From: Ananas comosus
Taxonomy: Eukaryota; Streptophyta; Magnoliopsida; Poales; Bromeliaceae
Length of the DNA: 64,000 bases
Direction of reading: 5' to 3'
Assembly: GCF_001540865.1 (NCBI RefSeq)
Contig: NC_033637.1
Coordinates: 128,291 to 192,290, forward strand
This document shows, piece by piece, positions 49,192 to 59,721 of this stretch. A program made the translations under genes and the position numbers. Under the pieces are notes generated by a model. That model was given only the letters and a program-made list of their open reading frames with translations, searched no databases and was not told the DNA's origin. How positions within the stretch are numbered: position 1 is the first letter of the stretch; each line of letters begins with the position of its first letter.

Positions 49192-52100
49192 ATGCTGTCG
49201 CTGGTTCTCCCTCGTCCCGGCGCGCTCTTCGGCGTCGGCGGGGGAAGCCCTAGAAAGGGGGCCCGCCCCTGCTGCGCGAGCCTGCGCGAGATGGAGAAGC
49301 CCCCGGCGGAGAGGCTCCGGGGGCCGGCGCCGGAGATGCCGGGGATACGGGAGGCGAAGAGGGTGGTGCTGGTGCGGCACGGGCAGAGCACGTGGAACGA
49401 GGAGGGGAGGATCCAGGGGAGCTCCGACCACTCCGTGCTCACCCCCAAGGGCGAGTCCCAGGCCGAGACCTCTCGCCAGATGCTTCTCTCCGACTCCTTC
49501 GACGCCTGCTTCACCAGGTCCCTCGTCTTCCTCCTTCCTAGTTAGTTGCTCTTCTGGAGTTTTAATCGCTTCGTGCGCAGCTTGAGCTGGTAGGTGCCAA
49601 CTCCTAAAACCTCTTCAGGAGATGGGGGTGAGGGGGGGTGTGGGGGCGAATCAAAATCACAGATCCGTTTGGGTGCCATTAATAAGTGGTTTTGTAATAT
49701 GGGCTAAAGCTGGCTCGTTTAGGCCCAGGAAATTGGCAGTGACGTTTATATGAGCATTGCTGTGTGGTGCAGTCCCCTGATTCGATCTAGGAGAACGGCT
49801 GAGGTCATTTGGGGAGCTCGGAAGGAGGAGATGATTACTGACGCCGACTTGCGGGAAATTGATCTTTACTCGTTCCAAGTTAGTCAGGCTTCAGTCAAAT
49901 TCTCATTTTTCTTTTTTTTCCTTTAATTCTTTTTCTGAGAGGTTTTCTGTTCTTATTTGATGCATGAATAAATATTAGGGTCTATTGAAGCACGAGGGGA
50001 AGGAGAAGTTTGGAAGTGCATTTCGCCAGTGGCAAAAGGACGCCGCAAATTTTAGCATTGATGGCCACTATCCTGTGAGAGAATTATGGGACCGAGCGCG
50101 AGGCTGCTGGAACAGAATATTGGCTCATGATGGGAAATCGGTGCTTGTTGTCGCTCACAATGCAGTTAACCAGGCTCTGGTTGCGACAGCTTTGGGTGTG
50201 ATTTTTTTTTTTTCTTTCCCTAATGTACGTTTCATCAGAATTTAGTCAAAGCAAACTTACGACGCGTTGATGCTCGCGCAGGGCTTGGGACGGAGTACTT
50301 TAGGATTCTACTCCAAAGTAACTGTGGAGTGAGTGTGTTGGATTTCATCCCCAAATTTGATGGTGGCCGTCCAGATATAAGCCTCAACCGCTTAAATCAG
50401 GTGGTATAAGATTCTAATTGATATGGGCACATGGCAAGTTACTGTGTGTTGAAGTTTGTCCCCTAAGTGTTGCTTCCTTTTGTCTATTTAATAGTCTGCT
50501 ATAATCTGCATTTGAAAATCCGGATTATTTACATTTTTCCAAAGTTTATCATGTGTTTAGCTTAATCAGGGTCCATGTAAATTAACTGTAAAATTTTCAT
50601 CTACTTTTATATTTCATTAGAAGTTACGTTTTGCTAAAATTCTTACAGACTCCAAATTCTCCAATTGCTGCTGGAAGTTCTGGAGGAAGAAAAACAAGCA
50701 AGAGGATTGTTTTAGTTTGTCAGGGAGTGACACAGAGCAGTTCCGAGGTATGGAAGTTTTTCAGAGAATCAACAGCCTTTGAAACGTATATTTGTTTTCC
50801 ACTGATAGAGTCCTTTTGATTTGTATTGGTGGTCAACACACATTATCTCTTAACTTGTTGCGAGTTGTGGACAGAATCGCGTCAGAATCTAGGTCTACTA
50901 GGATGGGTTTATTACGTCAAAGATTTTCTTGTCTTAAGTAACTAACTTAGATTTTCTAAATTTCAGGTCAGTTTGGCCAATATTGGGTATGAACCAATGA
51001 ACATGCTTGGGGTTATACAGGTAGCATATTTCACTATTTGCATTTCTGGCATCTTCCTGTTGAGGAGTAAAGTCATTTTTGGACCATTATAATTGCAGTC
51101 TCAGAAAACTGCGGAGTTACTCTTAGACTTGAATGTGAATACTATTCTGTGCAGCCCACGAATAGCTGCAGTTGATACTGCGACAGCTATATCTGAGGTA
51201 ACTTGTTATTCGAAATAATTTCTCCAATTTATTTTATAAAAAATGGAATTTTCTTCAATGCCAAATATCTGCATTTAGGACGTGTTTGGTTCGAAGTCGG
51301 AGTCGGAATCGAAAACGAAATCAAATAAGCTGGAATCGGAATCGGAATGACTCATTACCTAATTTTGTTTGGTTTACCATTTGAATCGGAATCGAAATAA
51401 ATCATTCCCATTGTTAGTGTTCGGTTCAGGTGGATATAAAAAACGTAATCAAATTAATATACTAACATTATCTTTATAATATATTAATTTAAATTTAAAT
51501 TAAATATTAAATATTAAAAATTTACATCAAAATTTTGAAATAATGTCAAAATTTTAAATCTATTTTTTTAAAAAAAATTAAACTTTGAAGTTGAGTGGAT
51601 AATTCAAAATATAAAACTAAATTTTGATTTATTCAAATTCAAACTTAAAATTACAATTTAAATTTTAATTTGAATCCATAAATTTAATTTAAGTTTGAAA
51701 TAAAATTTGAATAAAACTTTATATAAATTAAAATTTAATTTAAATTCAAATTCATAAGTTAGATTCGAAAAACTTGATTAAATTTTAATTTTTAATTTAA
51801 GTTTAAATTAAAATTTAATTTTTAAATTTTAACTCATATTTTAATTAAAAAAGTTGAAAAAATAAATTTAATCCGAATAAATAAATCCGTCCGGATTCAA
51901 CTTCCAATCCGGCCTTCTAGGCCGGATTGAAAAAAGAGGAGATTGGGAGATTCCCATTCCACCTGGGAATCGGAATCGGAATGGGTCTCCCGCATACTAA
52001 ACACCCACAAACGGATTCACTCATTCCGATTCCGATTCCGATTCCAAGGTAAAAAATAAGCGAACCAAACACGCCTTTACTCTAACTGAGCCGGTGTTGG

Positions 52101-52840
52101 TTTCAGGTTCAAGAGGCTGCAGACTGTTTAGGAGCAGACTGCATGCCGCGTAATGTTGAAGTGAAGAAAATGCTGGACCTTGAAGTTGAACCTATTTTTC
52201 AGCAAACACGAAAGGTTAAATATTTTTTTTTCTTTTTTTGTTTTTTGACAATTGTTAAATTTGTGAATCTTCGGGCCCAATTTAATCTTATGCTTATATT
52301 GACTTAGTAATATTATGTATAATGCTAGTATCTATCATCAAAGACATCTTTTCCGTATACATTTTTTGTGGCAACTGAAAACTACAGATCTAATTGCCAA
52401 ATGGTCATTTAGTTCCTCAGTTTGTAAATGATCACTAACATTGTTTTGCTGTTCTACAACAGAAGTTGGAAGAAACTACAGTTTCTCAATCTGGTTGGTT
52501 GCATGGTTTCGATGATCGGGTCTTAGAAGAGTTATGGAATAAGTCAAAGAAAGCATGGCAAACCCTTGTACAAGAATTGTCCAATGATGAATCAAAAGCA
52601 GACGGAAATTTGGTGGTTGTGGGGCACCCTGCCATTCATAAAGCATTACTGAGTCACTGTCTTAAATTAACCATGGATTGGATACCATATTTCCATCTAG
52701 ATTCAGGTAGCATCAGCGTGATTGATTTTCCTGATGGACCGGCAGGAAGAGGCGTGGTCCGATGCACCAATTACACTGCACACCTGGGGAGATGGTCTAT
52801 ACCGATAACGAGATCGACATCAGATGATGAAGAGTTCTAG
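49192..52840 (+). CDS. CA1P: 2-carboxy-D-arabinitol-1-phosphatase-type protein, phosphoglycerate mutase fold, plastid
   Basis: CA1P-type phosphatases remove phosphate from 2-carboxyarabinitol 1-phosphate and related Rubisco inhibitors in chloroplasts. Nine exons (49192-49517, 49773-49878, 49979-50195, 50282-50400, 50649-50747, 50967-51020, 51099-51197, 52107-52214, 52463-52840) are all in phase and give 501 residues. Residues 1-45 are Arg/Ala/Pro-rich with few acidic residues, as in a transit peptide. Domain 1 has the catalytic RHG (VVLVRHGQSTWNEEGR, His63), SPLIRSRRTAEV, the acid-bearing DLREIDLYSFQG, and VVAHNAVNQALVATALGLG with the second His. A second mutase-like domain follows from about residue 275: its RHG position reads VCQG (residues 279-282), so it looks inactive. 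The end is GVVRCTNYTAHLGRWSIPIT. Intron 7 hosts a MITE. Arabidopsis At5g22620 is the apparent counterpart. Confidence 0.92.
51278..52076. mobile_element. PIF/Harbinger-like MITE in CA1P intron 7
   Basis: A 799-bp element has inverted ends: left GGACGTGTTTGGTTCG, right (reverse complement) AGGCGTGTTTGGTTCG. It is flanked by TTA at 51275-51277 and 52077-52079. Just inside both ends are inverted tandem GGAATC/GATTCC hexamers (51300-51390 and 51960-52045). The interior is a highly AT-rich run of AATTTAAATTT-like sequence. No coding capacity. Confidence 0.88.
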
Positions 52841-54079
52841 CCGAACTCACAGGTACTTCTCTTTCATTTCCTATTGAAGAGTGATTTGGAAAGTGGGATC
52901 ATGTATATGTATATTCCATCTAAGTGTACATAATATATCAGCTTTCGAACTACAAAGATGCATTAGTCTTCATCATAGTTCGAGTTCATGTACCAGCTTA
53001 TTCTTTATACCACTCGGAGACTTAGGTTAGCTGATGGTTGTGTATAGCAGATTCTAGCGAAGAGTAAGTTACAAAGTTACTCTTTTGGCAGTTGCTATGT
53101 CATTGCTTCAGTTTTGGTTGATATTATATCAAGCAAAGTGCTTACTTTTTCTGGATACAACTCTAGTCCCATGTAAGGAAGATAAAATTGATGAACCTGG
53201 ACTTAGCGGCCTCGGCATATATAATAGGAAACGGAAGTGCAAGTTTGAACGTAACATGTTTTAGCATAACCAAAATGGTATTGTGCTTGTATATCAGAAA
53301 GTCAGAAAGCATGGTGCGAGTCTTGCGCTCGCTGCCTGTTGGTGCAGGGGACAAGTTAAGCCATTGGCAGAAGGAAGCTCCTTTTTTAAATATGCAGAGC
53401 GTCTATATTGTAGTTGTTGTGCACTCGTGCCTTTGGAGGTAATGAACACCACCACCTAATAAATCTGAGCTAATATCTTAGTTATTTTATCCAAATAAAC
53501 ATTCTTCATGTCTATTGGTTATTCTAGCAATCCTGATTGTCATTCTTCAAATGGAGGAGTAAAAAAAAATGTGCATAGGAACCATCATTCGCATTTTGAA
53601 TTGGGAAATAAAAAATATATTATATCATTTGCATTTTGAATGGCGCCAACTACCGATTATAAATTAAGAACCTTCATTTTAGCACGTCCCTTGTTTTGCG
53701 AAAGCTTCTGCAAATATGTCAAACCACATAATCCGAACTACTTCTACCTCTTCTTTCATATGTCTATTTAATATATGAAGCGGGACCATGCTTTCTACAC
53801 CGCTATTTTATTGCTGTTTCTCTGGTCCAGATTTGAACTCTAGAGACATTCCCTGAACCCTATCCCGTACCTTTTGGTGCTTGATGAGATTGCAAGGTGA
53901 AAACAAAGCTTTGCATCCCACAAAGTAAAAAATAAAAACAAAAAACCTCTCTTACTAGAAAAATGTTGTGCAACTTTCGTTGGGGAGAACGGGAGTTGAT
54001 CTTAAGAAGGCTGTGGCCCGGGTTAGTCTCGGGGATCCAGTTTTTAGGTTTTATTTTAAAAGCCCGTAAGGAGTGCAGT

Positions 54080-54238
54080 TAAAGGCAAAGGATTTGGCAA
54101 GTGGTATTCAAGACCTAAGTTCGAATCCTACTTGATTCATATTTTTAGTTAAATTTATTTTTTATTTTTAAATGAAATAAACGAAATGAATAGTATGCTA
54201 CCTATCTCTATAAAAAAAAATTAAAAAAAAAAAAAAAC
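54080..54238 (+). mobile_element. tRNA-derived SINE, copy 4 (diverged)
   Basis: GGCAAGTGGTATTCAAGACC and AAGTTCGAATCCTACTTGAT (B-box region) are followed by TTTTTAGTTAAATTTATTTT, AAATGAAATAAACGAAATG and GCTACCTATC, then an A-rich tail to 54238. The 5' end is diverged from the other copies. Confidence 0.75.
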
Positions 54239-54579
54239 ACTTTTGTGACTATGAAGATGAACAGTTGGTTAGTTTCAGCAAACGCCATCCGGATCACGCT
54301 GTTAAGATCCTTCTCCGATTTATCTCTCCCGCGATTCTCCTTAAAACTCGCGACAAGAAATGGAAACGAAGAAAAGATAATCACTATTAATTAACCCTAT
54401 TACTGTTGCCTAATATATGAAACTTAACCGACGGAGATGAATGGAAGCCGTTAATTAGGCCAAACCCATTACCAATTTTATTTCCCTCTGCTTTTAGACC
54501 GGAATTAGGTGAGTTGGCAAGAGGAGGCAGTCGGAAGAGAGAGCAGCTGAACAAGGCAAGGCAAGGCAAGGCAAAAGAT

Positions 54580-54603
54580 TATTCCTCTCTCTCTCTCTCT
54601 TTT

Positions 54604-54636
<33 letters not shown>

Positions 54637-54640
54637 TTCC
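54580..54640. repeat. CT-rich microsatellite in the DUF868 leader
   Basis: Interrupted CT/TTT repeat of about 60 bp, 110-170 bp before the DUF868 start codon. Confidence 0.9.
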
Positions 54641-54752
54641 TCTTCCCGATTAAATTTAAGAAGAGATTCCTTCACGGGATTTTCCCTTCCCTTTTGGCCC
54701 CCTCCCTTCCCCCGTTTCTTGCGGAAGTAGTCAAAGCACAAGAGTAGTAGTA

Positions 54753-57700
54753 ATGGCGGGCAAAGCACGAAAGGCCCATCTCGGCTCTCACCTGCCCCTC
54801 CTGGCCCCCGCCATGAAGGACTTCGCCTCCTGCTTCAGCGACCACGCCGTCCGAGTCTCCGACGTCGCCTGCTCCGGAGCCAGCAGCACCGGCGCCTCCG
54901 CCGCGCTCGTCGAGGCCAGGTCCGTCCGGAGCGCCGTCACCGCGCTCTACCGCGCCCGGCTCTCCACGCGGAAGGAGGTGCTCGTCGCCGTGGCCTGGTG
55001 CAGGGGCCACGACGGCGCCGCCCTCTCCGTCGGGGTCGGCGCCGCGCCGCGCCACGCCCTCCGCAAGAAGAAGGGGGGCCGAACGCTCGCCGCCGGAGAG
55101 CGCCACGTCGACGTCTTCTGGGACCTCTCCGCCGCCAAGTACGGGGCGGGGCCCGAGCCCACGGGAGACTTCTACCTGGCGGTCCTCGTCGACCAGGAGT
55201 TCGCGCTCCTGCTCGGGGATTCGTGCGGGGACTTCGTGAAGACGTTCGACGGCGGGACCCGCCCCGCCGCCGAGTTCGCGATGGTGAGCCGGAGGGAGAA
55301 GGTGGTGGGCCCCGCCGCNGACACCGCAGCCATCATATTTTGTGAGGTGAACCCTTTTCGACATCGAAATGGTGCTTGTTTACTCCTTTTGACCACTACT
55401 GGAATATGTGTTCCGTCGATCGCACCAATAGCATTCTACAGTTAAAAAAAAAAAAAAAAAAATATTAGTAATAAATTTTATTTATACACCAATGTATTAT
55501 ACGTATAAGAGTGTATGGTTACCTTGAAAGGTTGAAAATTTGGATTATCCCGAATTCTTGGATGCACGGCAGCATTACTCGACGGCAACATTATGTACTC
55601 ATCTTTTAGCCTCACAATGCCGCGTAGTACATTGTTAAAATGCCTACTGATGGTTTCTCCAGAATGTTGGAATGTTTCCGCCAATATTCGGTTTGCCACG
55701 CCATGCCCTACGCCATATAGAAATATGCCTAACTGCTCATCAGCAGTCATATTTCTTGTACTACGTATTAACCCCTTCTCGACTAAAGCATCGCGGAGTG
55801 CAATAAATGTAGTTGCATTCATACGAAAGTTATGGCAGCAACGTTCATGATGACCAGATATGATATCACACAACATTTGATGTCCGGTAAACGGCCGAGT
55901 CCGACACCTTTGTCTTGGCACTCTATTTGCAATTGGTTCAGATTCTAACTCAAGTAGCATCATAGCCTCGATAGATTCATCATCATCATCTAATATTGTC
56001 ATAATGGTGGCTATGGTCTCTGAAGAAAATATTCTTTTGTATAGTGGGTTCGCCATTAATGTCTTTCTAATTGCAACTGTTGTAAAGACCGAATAAATCA
56101 GCACTTAATAATAACTATAGCAAGAGGTAATATATATGGCGCAAACATATAATAATCTTCCAAATACTCTCATATATGCAAATCTAATAAGAGTAAAGGA
56201 AATATAAATCAAAGCGTCATACAATCAAGAGTCATCACCACAAGGTAGAAACTATGCAAAGCTAAGATAAAGATGAACTACCAATACCACCACAAGTTAG
56301 AAAATATGCATGTCCACACGCAATATAAGTCGAGTTTTGATAAAGATGAACTACCAATACACCATTTGTCTAAATCCCGGAAAATGACGACCTACTATAG
56401 TATAGATTATGCTGCGCAATTTCTCGCTCAATCCACTTTCTTGCATGACTGTCATTCAATGACATGAAAGCATTGCGATTCTTCTCTTCCTTAAACGCAT
56501 CACAGAGAACTAAGATATCATCATCACTTAACCCCGTCATCCCATACACTCGTTGCATGCATTGGTTCTGCGATGGCATATCAGTGCTCTTGCGCAGCTC
56601 TAGCTGACATAGTTGCCGCACCCAACCAAGCTTTTCCTTACCCTGCTCCGCGATGTCAAGGAAAGCTGAAGTCCGGGCATCTACTTTCTTTTTTCCTCCC
56701 CTAGATGTAGATGTCGTTTGTGCTTGCTTATTGCTAGGCTCTGGAGAACGAGCTCTTTTACTACCAGAGCTATGACCAGAACCACTTGCACCAGTTGTAG
56801 GCATTACGGGTGGGCTTGGGGAGCGTGACGTATTTGCTTCATCACAGTTAGAATATCTAGCGCACCCAGATGCCCCTGCTTCAAATGGCTCCGATGAGAG
56901 ATTACAAGCTGTCATTCCAATGCCAGCAGTAATATCATCCTCATCAGGGGATGACCCAGAGGAGCTTTCAATTATAGGGGGAAGCTCCACAGCACTTGTA
57001 AATGCATATCTTCCTGTCGCAGTTGTATTTTGGGTAAGAAATTCCATATCATCGTAGGCGGGAAAGGGCTTATCCCTACACCTGGCGTACGCCGGGTTCT
57101 CCTGAAGAAATAATAATAACGTTCAATTTAATATTATCATATAATGTACATGTCTTAATAACAGAGTGACGCTATTATAAAAGAAATTATAATTACCGCT
57201 ATTACAGAATCCCAGATTCTTGCGTCACCAGGTGTGGGAATGTGCAAGTCGGAGTTCCATCCCCACCCACTCTTATTGGCAAGAGAATGGTACAAATTGA
57301 AAGTTTTTTTTAACACTTTAAATCGATTCTTCAATTGTGCCTTTGTTAGGTTCAAATTGTTTCGACTGTTGAAATCATTTACCATCCGCTTCCAAGCAAT
57401 CGGAATGAATGACCCATTTACGCAATTACCAAATGTATGTTCATCTCTCATCAGCCCCAACAATTGCTCATCCAACATGTTGCTCCAATTTTGACTCCTT
57501 GTTCTTGTATCAATACGAATACCACCGCTAGCCTCATTAGGTGAGTTATCTGCCAACCCACTTTGTTTTTGTTTGGACTTTGAAACTTTTTTGAAGGGAC
57601 GCATCTGTAGTTAATAATCAACAAGTGCATGATGGATGCATGAATATGAGTTCAATACACTGTACCATTTACATGCAATTTCAATGGCGAGATAAAGTAC

Positions 57701-59721
57701 ATGCGAAATAAGATAATGTATTAGCATTGCCTACAATATAAGTAATGCAATAGAGACTACACATTTACACAAAATGACATAGCCTAGACAATAAATTAGT
57801 ATTTACATGCAATAGATTTGAGAAATGAGCAAGGTAATCACAGATAGGTGGTTCGTTCCAACTGTTGGCTCAAGTGGTTTCCAACTAACATGGGGTTGCA
57901 AAGATTCTACAATCGATGCCATCCATCTTATGTTAATTGCAAACCTTCATCATCGCCGAACCACGACTTGTAAACCTTTATTTGTGTCCATCATATTACC
58001 AAGCTATCTTAATCAACAGTCTGTGCACAACAATGACATGGCAATATTATACATAAACTAAACCATGTCAATCGGAGATCTTTCATAACACCTAATAGCA
58101 TACCAATGTTCAACATAAACCGAACATTCATAAGTTGGATTAGATCTACCAATATTCATCATCGGCATATGCGCAACCATCATGCAAATATATAATCCCG
58201 AATCTCAGCATTCATATTGCAGCTAGGTAAAATATAAAAAAAAATTTCAGACCTGATAGTAGCACACAGAGCAAGCGCACAGCAGGGGAGCAACAATGAA
58301 GAACCAGAGGGCAAGCTCCGCGAACCTCGGCCAACCTCGGCCAATGAAGGCCCAAAGACAGGGTCCGACCAAAGCAAAGAGAGAGCAAATAATGCGGCAA
58401 CACAAAGCACGAAGCCCTTACAACCGGCGACCAACAATGAAGGGTTTACGACCAACGGCGACGATTAGGAGGTCTTCGGATTTTCGGCGACCGACGACTT
58501 CCTTCGGCCGGACGCCCTTGCGACCGACGGCGACGAAGTCAAGCAGGGAGGACTTGCTTTGGCCGAACGCAAGCCCGTCCAACCCGCGGCAACCGAGGAG
58601 GGGCAGTTTCGGCGTTCGGTGGAAGAAGAGGGAGGGATTCGGCGTTCGGAGGAAGAAGATGAACAAGAGGAGAGAGGAACATACAAAACCCCCAAATTAG
58701 AGGTGAAGGCAGCTCAGATCTACCCAGATCTACATCCAGGGCTGTGATGCAACCCGGAAGTCAAGCAGGGAGGAGAAAGGAGGAAGCGGTACCGTCGTTA
58801 CTGGAAGGTATTACGAGCAACGGCGACGTGAAAGGGGCTTCGGATTTTCAAGCTTGCCGATACCCTTACAACCGGCAGTGAACGGTCTGCGACCGACGGT
58901 GAGGAGGTGAAGCAGGGAGTTGTCGGTTCGGGCGTACACAACGCCGTCCAACCCACAGCGACGAGGTTGATGGGAGGAGCGGCTGTGAGAGGAGGATGCG
59001 GAAGAAGGAGTTAGGAGGTTGGGGGAGGAGCTACAGTAGTGCGTTGGGAGTGATGCGAGGGTTCAGCCAACCCGTGAAGAGAGAGAGGGGAGGGGTTCAG
59101 CCAAACCCGTGAAGAGAGAGAANCCTCGTCGACCAGGAGTTCGCGCTCCTGCTCGGGGATTCGTGCGGGGACTTCGTGAAGACGTTCGACGGCGGGACCC
59201 GCCCCGCCGCCGAGTTCGCGATGGTGAGCCGGAGGGAGAAGGTGGTGGGCCCCGCCGCCTACTCGACCAGGGCCCGGTTCCGCGGGGACGGGAGGGAGCA
59301 CGAGATCACGATCACCTGCAGGGGAGCGGGAGAGGCGGCGTCGTCGGATGCGGATGCGGATGCGGGTGCGGGTGCGGGTGCGAAGGAGTCGGAGCTCGCG
59401 GTGTGCGTGGACAAGAAGAGGGTGGTGTGCGTGAAGAGGCTCAGGTGGAACTTCCGCGGGAACCAGACGATATTCGTGGAGGGGTCTCCGGTGGACATGA
59501 TGTGGGACGTGCACGACTGGTGGTTCGGCGGCGAAAAATCCTCCGCCGACCCCTCGGGCCAAGCCGTGTTCATGTTCCGCACCAGGAGCGCGCTGGACAG
59601 CCGCCTCTGGCTCGAGGACGACGACGACCACGACGACGACCACGACGAGGCGCTCTCCAAGGACAAGGAGCAGCGCTGCTCCGGATTCTCTCTTCTAATC
59701 CAAGCTTTCAAGTCCCCCTGA
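54753..59721 (+). CDS. DUF868 protein, split by an n-bounded block (probable assembly error)
   Basis: The gene reads 54753-55318 and continues at 59259-59721. Joined there the phase is exact and gives 342 residues, a normal single-exon DUF868 gene. Typical blocks are KDFASCFSDHAVRVSD near the start, VFWDLSAAKYG, PTGDFYLAVLVDQEFALLLG, FVKTFDGGT, FAMVSRREKVVGPA, RLRWNFRGNQTIFVEG, MMWDVHDWWF and AVFMFRTRSALDSRLW, ending near FSLLIQAFKSP. A low-complexity run of Ala-Asp and Ala-Gly pairs (GATGCG/GGTGCG repeats, 59348-59383) and an Asp/His run near 59617-59648 break the family pattern. The family is plant-wide and of unknown function. Between the halves lie an n at 55319, 3.8 kb of foreign sequence, an n at 59123 and a second copy (59124-59258) of 55184-55318. 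As written the first half is truncated. An alternative start is the Met at 54813. Confidence 0.82.
55184..55318 (+). repeat. 135-bp direct duplicate, copy 1 (identical to 59124-59258)
   Basis: Base-for-base identical over 135 bp to 59124-59258 by eye, at an offset of 3940. It ends exactly at the n at 55319. It is coding sequence of the DUF868 gene. Confidence 0.93.
55320..56056 (-). pseudogene. PIF/Harbinger transposase (DDE endonuclease), truncated
   Basis: Exon 1 (56056-55523, from MANPLYKRIF) encodes the N-terminal part: RCRTRPFTGHQML, FRMNATTFIALRDALVEKG, QLGIFLYGVGHGVANRILAE, FQHSGETISRHFNNVLRGIV, then VHPRIRDNPNFQPF. Exon 2 starts at 55435 after TGTAG and reads NAIGAIDGTHIPVVV with the first catalytic Asp of the DDE triad, then KQAPFRCRKGFTSQNMMAAV. 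The frame stops at the n at 55319, so the second Asp and the Glu are missing here. What remains is open and in phase, so the source element may be recent or intact elsewhere. Confidence 0.85.
56370..57604 (-). CDS. Harbinger-associated Myb/SANT-like protein (ORF1)
   Basis: Exons 57604-57197 and 57101-56370 are joined in phase 0 (donor GCG|GTAATT, acceptor TTCTTCAG) and give 379 residues. Exon 1 holds the Myb/SANT-like trihelix domain: NWSNMLDEQLLGLMRDE, AWKRMVNDFNSRNNLNLTKA, QLKNRFKVLKKTFNLYHSL and SGWGWN. Exon 2 starts ENPAYARCRDKPFPAYDDM, has a Ser/Pro-rich linker with KKKVDARTSAF, and ends in a helical region. In PIF/Harbinger elements this protein binds DNA and helps nuclear import of the transposase. 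Both exons are intact, consistent with a recently active element. Host genes of the same domain family exist, but the transposase next door argues for transposon origin. Confidence 0.82.
59124..59258 (+). repeat. 135-bp direct duplicate, copy 2 (identical to 55184-55318)
   Basis: It begins right after the n at 59123 and is the second copy of DUF868 coding sequence. The gene then continues without break into CTACTCGACCAGG. Confidence 0.93.

Larger units (their letters stand above)
52841..54752. other. Intergenic: CA1P 3' flank, SINE, DUF868 leader
   Basis: The 3' UTR of the phosphatase gene extends into the first few hundred bases. The open frame at 53188-53442 has no recognisable features. 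A SINE lies at 54080-54238. CT-rich sequence at 54580-54640 is probably in the 5' UTR of the DUF868 gene. Confidence 0.5.
55320..59122 (-). mobile_element. Partial autonomous PIF/Harbinger transposon in an n-bounded block
   Basis: This block carries, on the minus strand, a Myb/SANT-like ORF1 (57604-56370) followed by a Harbinger transposase ORF2 (56056-55320), the usual two-gene layout of PIF/Harbinger elements. The transposase is cut by the n at 55319, so one element end and the terminal inverted repeat are absent. The other side (57605-59122) has no recognisable inverted repeat. It shows a tandem duplication of about 36 bp (ending GTGAAGAGAGAGA) just before the n at 59123. The block therefore is not a complete insertion. 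Confidence 0.8.

Noticed and set aside
55320..59122. Simple transposon insertion into the DUF868 gene
   Set aside because: The host sequence is duplicated over 135 bp rather than 3 bp, the transposase is cut at the junction with no terminal repeat, and both junctions carry an n.
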